Assembly: GCA_963662395.1 (NCBI GenBank)
Contig: OY759511.1
Coordinates: 3,782,001 to 3,846,000, forward strand
DNA length: 64,000 bases
Reading direction: 5' to 3'
Origin: JAPOXR01 sp963662395
GTDB taxonomy: Bacteria; Pseudomonadota; Alphaproteobacteria; Rhodobacterales; Rhodobacteraceae
Part shown: one piece after another, positions 41,002 to 49,493 of the stretch
How the letters are laid out: each line of letters starts with the position of its first letter
Numbering within the stretch: position 1 is the stretch's first letter
Made by a program: the position numbers and the translations under genes
Notes under the pieces: generated by a model
The model's database searches: none
Told to the model about the DNA's origin: nothing
The model's input: only the letters and a program-made list of their open reading frames with translations

Positions 41002-43176
41002 ATGGATGACTTCCGTTACGAGGTTGATGCCGACGGTGTAGCCATCATCACCTGGGATGTGCCGGGAAGTAGCATGAATCTCATGAAGATGAGCGGGCTC
41101 CCGGCGCTGTCCGGCATGATCGATTCCGCCTTTGCCGACCCGGATGTCAGGGGCGTGGTCATCACCAGCGCCAAGAAGGATTTCTCCGGGGGGATGGACC
41201 TGGCGACCTTCCGGGAGCTTCCGGTCAGCGGGGCGAACAGATCGGCTGCCGGGGTGTTCGAGCGCATCATGGAGATGCACCGCCTGCTCAGGAAGATCGA
41301 AACCGGGGGTGAGCCCGCCGGCACCGCCGAAGATCGCAAACCGGTGGTTGCAGCCCTTCCGGGAACCGCCGCCGGCATCGGACTCGAATTGCCGCTGGGA
41401 TGCCACCGGATTATCTGCGCCGATCGTCCGGATGCCGGGATTGGCCTGCCGGAGATCAGGGTCGGCCTGTTTCCCGGGGCCGGCGGCACCACCAGGCTGG
41501 TCCGGAAACTCGGGCTGGCGGCGGCGGGCCCGTTGCTGTTCCGGGGTACCCTGCTCAGCCCGCGCAAGGCCCTGGAGGCCGGCGTCATCGACGAGGTTGT
41601 CGATGCGGGGCAGTTGCTGTCGCGTGCCCGGGAGTGGGTGTTGAATGCGACTGCCGATGACCTGGTCAAGCCATGGGACCGGCAGCGTTTCACGCTGCCC
41701 GGCGGTTCCCCCTATGATCGCGACGGATTCGAGAGCTTCGTCGGAGCGTCGGTTCAGGTGCATGCGCAGACCCTCGGTGCCTCTCCTGCCGCCACCGCAT
41801 GCCTGTCGGCAATCTACGAGGGCACGCTGGTGCCCGTTGATGCTGCCCTGAGGATCGAGGCCCGCTGGTTTACCTGGCTGTTGCTGAAGCCTTCGACCAC
41901 GGCAATGATCAGGACGGTATTCACCGATCGCCGGGCTCTGGCCAAGGGAGCCAGGAGGCCGGCCGGAATTGAACGCAAGGACATCGCCAGGCTGGGCGTG
42001 ATCGGGGCCGGGATGATGGGTGCCGGCATCGCGCTGGTCGCTGCCAGCGCCGGCATGGAGGTCGTCCTGCTCGACCGTGAACAGGATGCCGCCGACCGGG
42101 GAAGGGATCGCATCTCCGGTATTCTCGACCGCCAGGCGAAGCGGCGCCAGTTGCCTGCCGACGATATCCGGGAGACCATGGATCGGGTGCGCGCCGATAC
42201 GGCGTTTTCGGCCCTGTCCAGCTGCGATCTCGTCATCGAGGCCGTGTTCGAGGATCCGGCGGTCAAGGCCGAGGTGCTGGCAAGGGCAGAGGCGGCGACC
42301 GGGCCGGATTGCACGATCGCATCGAATACCTCGACCCTGCCGATCAGCGAACTGGCCGGTGCCCTGGGGAGTGCCGAACGATTTGTCGGCATGCATTTCT
42401 TCAGCCCGGTGCACCGGATGATGCTGGTCGAGATCATCAGGGGCAACAAGACCGGCGGTCAGGCGGTGGCGCGGGCTGTCGATTTTTCCTGTGCAGTCGG
42501 CAAGACGCCAATTGTCGTCAATGATGCCCGTTTCTTCTATGCCAACCGCTGCATCATCCCGTATCTCAACGAAGGAATGCGGATGGTGCGGGAAGGCGTG
42601 CCGCCGGCGCTGGTCGACAACGCGGCGAGGATGATCGGGATGCCGGTTGGTCCGCTGCAACTGGTGGACGAGACATCGCTTGACCTGGCCGCCAGCATCT
42701 CTGATGCCACCAGGCAGGCCATGGGCGACGAGTATGCCGACCAGGATGCGGAAGAGGTGGTTCGGTACCTGGTTGAGCGGGGCCGGCTGGGCCGCAAGGC
42801 AGGTGCCGGATTCTACGAGTATGACGGCAAGGGCAACCGGACGGGCCTCTGGCCAGGCCTTGCCGACCGCTTCGGGTCGGATGGTGATCGGGATATCGAG
42901 GCTGCCAGGGACAGGCTGTTGCTGATCCAGGTCATCGAGGCTGTCAGGGCGCTGGAGGACGGGGTCCTGGAGGATGTCAGGGAAGGGGATGTCGGTGCCG
43001 TGCTCGGCTGGGGTTTTGCCCCGTGGTCGGGCGGCCCCTTCGGCTGGCTCGATTCGCGGCCCCTTCCGAAGACCATCGATCTCCTGCAGTCGCTGTCCGG
43101 AAGATACGGTCCACGCTTCGAGCCACCAGCGCTGCTGTCGAAGATGGCCGCCTCCGGGAAATCATTCGTCGGCTGA
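41002..43176 (+). CDS. fadJ: Enoyl-CoA hydratase / 3-hydroxyacyl-CoA dehydrogenase (FadJ/FadB type)
   Basis: 724 residues from the ATG at 41002. The N-terminal crotonase domain has the two catalytic glutamates in AGIGLELPLGCHRI and IGLPEIRVGLFPGAGGT. The dehydrogenase half begins near residue 330 with LGVIGAGMMGAGIALVAA (NAD-binding), then SNTSTLPISELAG and FVGMHFFSPVHRMMLVEII with the catalytic His. The enzyme hydrates enoyl-CoA and oxidises the product, feeding the thiolase encoded just upstream. FadB, FadJ and the alphaproteobacterial short-chain form cannot be separated with certainty. Confidence 0.93.
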   Translation: MDDFRYEVDADGVAIITWDVPGSSMNLMKMSGLPALSGMIDSAFADPDVRGVVITSAKKDFSGGMDLATFRELPVSGANRSAAGVFERIMEMHRLLRKIETGGEPAGTAEDRKPVVAALPGTAAGIGLELPLGCHRIICADRPDAGIGLPEIRVGLFPGAGGTTRLVRKLGLAAAGPLLFRGTLLSPRKALEAGVIDEVVDAGQLLSRAREWVLNATADDLVKPWDRQRFTLPGGSPYDRDGFESFVGASVQVHAQTLGASPAATACLSAIYEGTLVPVDAALRIEARWFTWLLLKPSTTAMIRTVFTDRRALAKGARRPAGIERKDIARLGVIGAGMMGAGIALVAASAGMEVVLLDREQDAADRGRDRISGILDRQAKRRQLPADDIRETMDRVRADTAFSALSSCDLVIEAVFEDPAVKAEVLARAEAATGPDCTIASNTSTLPISELAGALGSAERFVGMHFFSPVHRMMLVEIIRGNKTGGQAVARAVDFSCAVGKTPIVVNDARFFYANRCIIPYLNEGMRMVREGVPPALVDNAARMIGMPVGPLQLVDETSLDLAASISDATRQAMGDEYADQDAEEVVRYLVERGRLGRKAGAGFYEYDGKGNRTGLWPGLADRFGSDGDRDIEAARDRLLLIQVIEAVRALEDGVLEDVREGDVGAVLGWGFAPWSGGPFGWLDSRPLPKTIDLLQSLSGRYGPRFEPPALLSKMAASGKSFVG

Positions 43177-43294
43177 GCCGGGGCGTCTTCTGCCCCGTGG
43201 TCGGGGCCCGGATCGGCCGGAAGCGATTTACAACAAATGCCGGTTGGTTCATTAGTCTCCCGGGGAAGGATTGGTCTGATCGCGTGGAGAACTG

Positions 43295-44926
43295 ATGGGC
43301 TGGCTTGAAGACGAAACCGGGCTGGAGCGCTGTAAGGCAAATTTCGTGCCGCTCACCCCACTGTCACATCTCAACCGAGCACGGGAGGTGTATCCCGAAT
43401 ACGAGGCGCTGGTCTATGGCGACTGGCGAATCGACTACGCCCGCTATCACCACCGGGTGACCTGCCTGGCTGGTGCCCTGGCATCGGCAGGCGTTCAGCC
43501 CGGGGAGGTGGTGTCGACCATTCTGCCGAACATTCCGGCAGCGGTGGAGACCCATTTCGCCGTTCCGGCCTGCTCGGCGGTCCTCAACGCCATCAATATC
43601 CGTCTTGATGCCGGGACCATCGCCTATATCTTCGATCACGCCCGGCCGCGAATTGTCTTTGTCGATACGCAGTACCTGCCGGTTGCCGTGGACGCGCTGG
43701 GACTGATGGAGTCGCCGCCGCCGGACATCATCGAGGTCGCCGACACCGCGGCGGGGTATCCGCCTACCGGAAAGTATCGCGAATACGAGGAATTCCTGTC
43801 GGCCGGCTTCGGCGATTTCCAGTGGATCATGCCGCAGGATGAGTGGGAGAGCATCTCTCTCAACTACACCTCGGGCACCACCGGGCGACCGAAAGGCGTG
43901 GTCTGCCATCATCGGGGAGCGTATCTGATGACCATGGGGACGGTGATCAGCTGGCGAATGACGCTGTATCCGAAATTCCTGACCATCGTTCCATTGTTTC
44001 ACTGCAATGGCTGGAACCATTCCTGGATGATGCCGGCCGTGGGAGGAACGGTGATCTGCTGCCGGGACATTTCAGCCGGGGCAATCTACCGGGCGATTGC
44101 CGATGAAGGGGTCTCCCATTTCGGCGGTGCCCCGATCGTCCTGAACCTGATTGCCAACGCCGCCAGCGAGGACCGGCGGCCGTTCGACCACCGGGTCGAG
44201 GTGTTTACCGCCGGCGCTCCACCGGCCGCCGCCACGCTGCAGGCGGTCGAGGATCTGGGATTCAACGTGACCCATGTCTACGGGCTGACCGAGACCTACG
44301 GCCATGTCACCGAATGCGTCTGGAAGGATGCGTTCTGGGACAGTCTTGACCAGGGCGACCGGGCGGCCCGGAAGGCCCGGCAGGGGGTGCTGATACCAAC
44401 CATGGAACGCATCACCGTGGTCGATGCCGAGACGGGAAAGCAGGTGGCGCCGGATGGGGCTTCGCTCGGCGAGATCATCATGTGCGGCAATTCGGTGATG
44501 AAGGGGTATTACCGGAATCCGGAGGCGACCCGCGAGGCGCTTGACGGCGGTGCCTTCCGGACCGGCGACATCGCGGTGCTGCAGGAGGATGGCTACATCC
44601 AGATTGCCGACCGGTCAAAGGACATCATCATATCGGGTGGCGAAAACGTGTCGTCGGTGGAGGTGGAGGGGGTGCTGATGCACCATCCGGCAGTGTCGCT
44701 CTGCGCCGTCGTTGCCAAGCCCCATGAAAAATGGGGAGAGGTCCCGTTCGCATTCGTCGAATTGAAGACCGGCACAGGTGCCGATGAGGGTGAACTCATC
44801 GCGTTCTGCCGCAAATCACTGGCCGGATTCAAGACTCCGAAGGGCATCGCCTTCCAGGAATTGCCCAAGACCGCGACCGGCAAGATACAAAAATTCGAGT
44901 TGCGGAAGATTGCCCGGTCGGGCTGA
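43295..44926 (+). CDS. Acyl-CoA synthetase (AMP-dependent, DmdB-like)
   Basis: 543 residues. The P-loop is LNYTSGTTGRPKGVVCHHRG near residue 190; GLTETYGH lies near 330; the ATP block is FRTGDIAVLQEDGYIQIADR near 425; the C-terminal lysine is in PKTATGKIQKFELRK. The family includes medium-chain and methylmercaptopropionate (DmdB) CoA ligases. It follows the FadJ gene by 118 bases and probably feeds acyl-CoA into that pathway. The natural substrate cannot be read from the sequence. Confidence 0.9.
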   Translation: MGWLEDETGLERCKANFVPLTPLSHLNRAREVYPEYEALVYGDWRIDYARYHHRVTCLAGALASAGVQPGEVVSTILPNIPAAVETHFAVPACSAVLNAINIRLDAGTIAYIFDHARPRIVFVDTQYLPVAVDALGLMESPPPDIIEVADTAAGYPPTGKYREYEEFLSAGFGDFQWIMPQDEWESISLNYTSGTTGRPKGVVCHHRGAYLMTMGTVISWRMTLYPKFLTIVPLFHCNGWNHSWMMPAVGGTVICCRDISAGAIYRAIADEGVSHFGGAPIVLNLIANAASEDRRPFDHRVEVFTAGAPPAAATLQAVEDLGFNVTHVYGLTETYGHVTECVWKDAFWDSLDQGDRAARKARQGVLIPTMERITVVDAETGKQVAPDGASLGEIIMCGNSVMKGYYRNPEATREALDGGAFRTGDIAVLQEDGYIQIADRSKDIIISGGENVSSVEVEGVLMHHPAVSLCAVVAKPHEKWGEVPFAFVELKTGTGADEGELIAFCRKSLAGFKTPKGIAFQELPKTATGKIQKFELRKIARSG

Positions 44927-44982
44927 GCAGAACACCGCCGGTTCCGGGAACACGCCTTGCAGGGCATGATCGGCGAGGGGCC

Positions 44983-46011
44983 ATGCTGAAAGAGAAGAAG
45001 AGACGCACCAGCGAGCGGCTGGCCGATTTTCAGCTTCTCGAATGCCTCGGTATCTGGCACCAGCTTCCGAATGATCCGGGCATGGAGGTCGTCGTCAAGA
45101 TCGATGCCTCGGCACTCACCCTGATCAGCAAGGGCAACCAGGTCATCGTCCAGTGGTCATGCGATGCGATCCGGCGAAGACGGCAACGCGGCCTTCCGGC
45201 AATCTATTCGCCTGACAGCGAGTTCGCGGAGACCCTCGAAGTGTCCGATTTGACCGCGATCTCGGTGCTCGACGACATCATCGCAAGCTTTGATGAACAG
45301 CTGGCCAGGTCAGGCCTTTCGCTGCGCGGCGTCGCCGTGTTCGTGGCTGTCCTGGCATTGATCGTGGTTCCCGCGGTGGCGCTCTTCGACCGGATTGCTC
45401 CGCATGTGGCGGGCCTGGTGTCCTACCGGCAGCAATCGGAGATCGGCGAAAGGGTGTTTGCCGCACTCGCCGATGAAAGGGGCGGCGAGTGCAGAAGCGG
45501 GAAGGGGATGCAGTCGATCTCCGTTCTCGAGCGACGCATCTTTCCCGATGAGCGCTACAGGCTGCGGGTCGTTTCCGACCAGGCGGTCAGGAGTCTCATG
45601 CTGCCCGGATCGATCATTGTCGTTGGCGCCTCGGTGCTCGAGGAATTCGACGGGCCGGAAGTGGTCGCCGGCTATGCCTTGCTGGAGCTTGCCGCCGCCG
45701 GGAAATCCGGTCCGTTTGACCGGTTTCTGAGCCATGCGGGAATTGGCGTGGCAACCTACCTTGCCCTGGAGCGTGGCATCGATGACCGGGCCATGATCGA
45801 CTATGCCCGATCGCTGCCCGCGGAAAATCCGGCCCTCGTCGATGATGCACGCCTCCTGGAGGAATTCGCCAGGGCCGGGTTCTCGAGCGTGCCCTTCGGC
45901 CGGGTCGCCGGCAGGGCAGGGTTGGTGGCCGACGAACCCGGAGGCGGTCTCCACGAGCCGCTGATGACGGACAGCCAGTGGTTGTGGCTGCGTGACATCT
46001 GCCGTGGCTGA
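44983..46011 (+). CDS. Membrane protein with a peptidase-M48-like domain lacking the zinc motif
   Basis: 342 residues. A soluble N-terminal part of about 100 residues is followed by one membrane helix (GVAVFVAVLALIVVPAVALF). The C-terminal part resembles M48 peptidases: RSLMLPGSIIVVGASVLEEF corresponds to the LPGG-type block, followed by DGPEVVAGYALLELAAAGK, where the HExxH helix would be. HExxH is replaced by ALLELAA, so a zinc site is missing. I infer a pseudo-protease or scaffold. Similar conserved proteins of unknown role occur in alphaproteobacteria. Confidence 0.65.
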   Translation: MLKEKKRRTSERLADFQLLECLGIWHQLPNDPGMEVVVKIDASALTLISKGNQVIVQWSCDAIRRRRQRGLPAIYSPDSEFAETLEVSDLTAISVLDDIIASFDEQLARSGLSLRGVAVFVAVLALIVVPAVALFDRIAPHVAGLVSYRQQSEIGERVFAALADERGGECRSGKGMQSISVLERRIFPDERYRLRVVSDQAVRSLMLPGSIIVVGASVLEEFDGPEVVAGYALLELAAAGKSGPFDRFLSHAGIGVATYLALERGIDDRAMIDYARSLPAENPALVDDARLLEEFARAGFSSVPFGRVAGRAGLVADEPGGGLHEPLMTDSQWLWLRDICRG

Positions 46012-46098
46012 CATGCGGCATCGCTGGCCTGACGCGAAACCGGGCCCCGGCAGGGATGTCGAGCCGGAACGGTCTGCCGAATGCGGAAGGAGGCCGGC

Positions 46099-47187
46099 AT
46101 GTCCGGGACCCTGACTGACATCTACCGGCAAATCGCGTCGTCGGGCGCGGTCAGGCCTGATCCGGACCAGCTGGCGGCGGTGGCGGTGATGGAGGAGTTG
46201 CACGGGTATTTCCGGCACGGGAGGGGAGGGCGGTCACGAATTGCCGGCATCATGCGCAAGCGACGACCGCCGCCGGGCATCTATCTGTGGGGGCAGGTCG
46301 GACGGGGAAAATCCATGCTGATGGATTTGTTCCTCGACCATGTTGCAACACGTGCCAGAAGGCGGGTGCATTTCCTGGAATTCATGCAGACGATCCATTC
46401 CAGCCTGCACGAGATCAGGAAGTCGGAGGTTAGCGACGCGGTGATCCCGGCCGCCGATCAGGTGGCCGAGGAGGTCGAATTGCTGTGCCTCGACGAGATG
46501 CAGATCGATGACATTGCCGATGCCATGATCGTCGGCCGCCTGTTCGAACGGCTCTTCAGCCAGGGCGTGGTGGTGGTGACAACGTCCAACCGGCCTCCGG
46601 AGGAGTTGTACAAGTTCGGGCTGAACCGCCACCTGTTCGTGCCGTTCGTCGAATTGATCGGAAGGAGGATGCATGTCCACGAACTCGCCGGCGGCGAAGA
46701 TTACCGCCAGGGCAAATTGTCCGGCCAGCAGGTCTGGTTCACCCCCGGCGATGGCAGATCGGCGCGGCAGATCGACCGGATCTGGGACGACCTGGTCGGG
46801 GTTGCGGGCCGGGAGTTGACGCTGACCATCAAGAGGCGGCAGATTGCCCTGCCATGCTATGCCAATGGAGTCGCCCGGGCCGATTTTGCCGATCTGTGTG
46901 CCCGCCCCTACGGTCCTGCCGACTTCCTGGCGATTTCCGGGGCGGTGCGGCTGCTGATGATCGAGAATATCCCGCTCATGGGCCGCGCCAACCACAACGA
47001 GGCAAAGCGGTTTGTCATGCTGATCGATGCGCTCTACGAATCCGGGACCCGCGTGGTGGTGTCGGCGGCGGCCAGGCCGCATCAGCTTTATGTCGAGGGT
47101 AGCGGTGCCTTCGAGTTCGAGCGGACCAGCTCCCGCCTGGTCGAAATGGAGTCGGCCGGCTGGGGCAGGAAGGTGGCAGCCGGTTGA
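46099..47187 (+). CDS. zapE: ZapE-type cell-division ATPase (AFG1 family)
   Basis: 362 residues from the ATG at 46099, preceded by GGAAGGAGG. The ATPase core has Walker A LWGQVGRGKSMLMDLFL, then the VHFLEFMQTIHSSLH segment, Walker B LLCLDEMQIDDIADAM and VVVTTSNRPPEELYKFGLNR. ZapE/AFG1 proteins bind FtsZ or help membrane-protein quality control at the cytoplasmic membrane. It is monocistronic, or paired with the HisC-like gene 63 bases downstream. Confidence 0.93.
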   Translation: MSGTLTDIYRQIASSGAVRPDPDQLAAVAVMEELHGYFRHGRGGRSRIAGIMRKRRPPPGIYLWGQVGRGKSMLMDLFLDHVATRARRRVHFLEFMQTIHSSLHEIRKSEVSDAVIPAADQVAEEVELLCLDEMQIDDIADAMIVGRLFERLFSQGVVVVTTSNRPPEELYKFGLNRHLFVPFVELIGRRMHVHELAGGEDYRQGKLSGQQVWFTPGDGRSARQIDRIWDDLVGVAGRELTLTIKRRQIALPCYANGVARADFADLCARPYGPADFLAISGAVRLLMIENIPLMGRANHNEAKRFVMLIDALYESGTRVVVSAAARPHQLYVEGSGAFEFERTSSRLVEMESAGWGRKVAAG

Positions 47188-47250
47188 TGCGGGGCAGTGG
47201 CCAGGGCGGGGAGCGTGCCGGAATGGATGCAATTGACCGGGAGCAGACGC

Positions 47251-48360
47251 ATGCCGAAACTGACCGATCTCGTTGAAGGATTGCCGGCGACGGTTCCCTT
47301 TGTGGGTCCGGAAGCGGCGGAGCGGGCAAGGGAGCGGCAATTCCTTGCCCGGATCGGTGCGAACGAGAACGTGTTCGGACCCTCTCCGCTTGCCGCGGAA
47401 GCCATGCGCAAGGCGGTCGACGATGTCTGGATGTATGGCGATCCGGAAAACCACGATCTCAAATGCGCACTGGCCGCCCATCTGGATGTCGGCACCGGGA
47501 ATGTCGTTGTCGGCGAGGGAATCGACGGGTTGCTGGGCTATCTCGTGCGGATGATCGTGACACCAGGCACCCGGGTGGTCACCTCCAGCGGTGCCTATCC
47601 GACCTTCGGCTATCACGTTGTCGGCTATGGCGGCGAGCTGGTCCAGGTGCCCTATCGGGACGACCATGAAGACCCGGAAGGGTTGCTCCGGGCGGCCAGG
47701 GAGTCGGGCGCGGCGCTGATCTACCTGGCAAATCCGGACAACCCCATGGGCACCTGGCATGATGCCGGCACCATCAGGCGGCTCATGGACCAGGTCCCGG
47801 CAGGAAGCCTGTTGGTGCTCGACGAAGCCTATGTGGAGTGCATCCCCGATGCGCCGGCCCCGATCGATGTTGACAACATGAGGGTGATCAGGATGCGCAC
47901 CTTCTCCAAGGCCCATGGCATGGCCGGTGCCCGGGTCGGCTACGCAATCGGCCATTCACGCCTGATCTCGGCCTTTGACAAGATCCGGAACCATTTCGGC
48001 ATGTGCCGGATTTCCCAGGCCGGGGCGGCGGCGGCGCTGGCTGACCAGGACGGTCTTGTCCGGACGGTTCACAACATCGACCGGGCCCGCCGGCGCATCG
48101 CCGGGATCGCCGGGTCAAACGGGCTGGTGGCGATCCCGTCCGGGGCAAATTTTGTCGCCATCGACTGCGGCGGCGACGGCCGGTTCGCCACCCGGGTGAT
48201 GGAGGTGCTGCTCGACCAGGGAATCTTCGTGCGCAAGCCGTTCGTGGCGCCGCAGGACCGCTGCATCCGCATCTCGGCCGGCAGGGAGCACGATCTGGAC
48301 CTGCTGGAGGCAGCGCTGCCCGAGGCCCTGGCCGCCGCTGCCGCAACGCCCGGCAGTTGA
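47251..48360 (+). CDS. PLP-dependent aminotransferase, histidinol-phosphate (HisC) type
   Basis: 369 residues from the ATG at 47251, with GGGAG upstream. It is a fold-type I aminotransferase with ARIGANENVFGPSPLAAEAM near the start, IYLANPDNPMGTWH, VLDEAYVEC, and the PLP lysine in MRTFSKAHGMAGARVGYAIG near residue 220. Late RISAGREHDLDLL holds the substrate-binding arginine. It could be HisC, or a phenylalanine or other aromatic aminotransferase of the same subgroup. hisD is in the distant murA cluster. Confidence 0.87.
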   Translation: MPKLTDLVEGLPATVPFVGPEAAERARERQFLARIGANENVFGPSPLAAEAMRKAVDDVWMYGDPENHDLKCALAAHLDVGTGNVVVGEGIDGLLGYLVRMIVTPGTRVVTSSGAYPTFGYHVVGYGGELVQVPYRDDHEDPEGLLRAARESGAALIYLANPDNPMGTWHDAGTIRRLMDQVPAGSLLVLDEAYVECIPDAPAPIDVDNMRVIRMRTFSKAHGMAGARVGYAIGHSRLISAFDKIRNHFGMCRISQAGAAAALADQDGLVRTVHNIDRARRRIAGIAGSNGLVAIPSGANFVAIDCGGDGRFATRVMEVLLDQGIFVRKPFVAPQDRCIRISAGREHDLDLLEAALPEALAAAAATPGS

Positions 48361-48534
48361 TACCGCTCACTGCCTGACCGCGTCCGGGTACCAGCCCTGC
48401 ATGGCCCGAACGTGCCGCACAGGCTCACCGAAACCGGCGGAGGCACCAGAAATGTAGTCACGATGTGGTCTTGATTGTTGGAGATCATGGTGGTAGATGC
48501 GCCGGGAGGCAAGCTGGGTCAGGAGCGATCTGTC

Positions 48535-48795
48535 ATGGAACTTCCCATCCGCGATGCCAAGGCACGCCTCTCCGAACTGGTCACCGCCGCCCGCACGGGC
48601 GAGCGGGTGATTATCACGAGGCACGGCCATCCGGTGGTCGAGCTGGTACGCTGTGATCGGCGCAGCGGGATCGACTTCGACAAGCTGGAGGCTTCCCGTC
48701 GACGTCTCGGGATCGAGGGCGACGGTAAAGGCTGGCCGGAGGAATTCAACGACCCCGCCTTCAGCCGGAAGGTGCTTCGGCTCGACGCAGAGTAG
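48535..48795 (+). CDS. vapB: Antitoxin, Phd/YefM type (VapB role)
   Basis: 86 residues from the ATG at 48535. MELPIRDAKARLSELVTAAR and GERVIITRHGHPVVELV form the DNA-binding AbrB-like/Phd core, followed by a charged tail that would block the toxin. It lies 11 bases before the PIN-domain gene and probably autoregulates the pair. An upstream in-frame start would add 20 residues without family similarity. Confidence 0.9.
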   Translation: MELPIRDAKARLSELVTAARTGERVIITRHGHPVVELVRCDRRSGIDFDKLEASRRRLGIEGDGKGWPEEFNDPAFSRKVLRLDAE

Positions 48796-48806
48796 TCGGA
48801 CGGACA

Positions 48807-49217
48807 ATGCGCGTTCTGCTCGACACGCCCTACCTGTACGACCTCGTGGACAGGCCGGGCATGTTTCCGGGATCCGAACGGCGGGTGCTCGCAGCGCCGG
48901 GAACGGATTTCCATGTCAGCGCGGTCTCGATCTGGGAAATGCGGCTCAAGTACAATGCCCGCCACCGGTCGGGTGAGCGCAAGAGCCGCTTCTCACCCGA
49001 AGATGTTGTCGCCGCACTGGATGATCAGGACATGACGTTCCTGCCGATGACCATGCGGCATGCCGCCGGCAGACTCGAGACACCGCTGGACCACAAGGAC
49101 CCGTTCGACGAACTTCTGATGGTTCAGGCACAGGAGGAAGGTCTGCGGCTGCTGACCGTGGATGCCCTCCTGGTCGGACATCCGCTTGCGGTCGCGGCTC
49201 ATGAGCTCGGGTCGTGA
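48807..49217 (+). CDS. vapC: Toxin, PIN-domain RNase (VapC)
   Basis: 136 residues. PIN acidic residues are Asp6 (RVLLDTPYL), Glu44 (VSAVSIWEM), Asp98 and Asp101 (KDPFDELL), and Asp119 (LTVDALL). Such enzymes cut specific tRNA or rRNA and stop growth when the antitoxin is degraded. The paired antitoxin is immediately upstream. Some bases downstream remain non-coding before the SLC13 gene. Confidence 0.9.
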   Translation: MRVLLDTPYLYDLVDRPGMFPGSERRVLAAPGTDFHVSAVSIWEMRLKYNARHRSGERKSRFSPEDVVAALDDQDMTFLPMTMRHAAGRLETPLDHKDPFDELLMVQAQEEGLRLLTVDALLVGHPLAVAAHELGS

Positions 49218-49493
49218 TGTCCCGTGGTCATTCCCTTGTCAGGCCCGTTCGTGTCACGGGTCATTGGCTGACTCGCCCGGGGCAACCGGGTGCATCCTGT
49301 TCGCCATGCGGTCACGTGTGCCGGACTCTCCAGCTGCCTTCCGGTTTGGCATTGACTTGGAGACTCCGGTCGCAAGGCGTGTGAAAGGGGCCAGGGGTTC
49401 GGGTTCGGTCCGTGTGGCACTCGGCACCTGATCCAGGGGAGATGACTGGTGATTGCCAGCAGTGGATGCAGGCCCGACACTGCCTGTCCCGGG

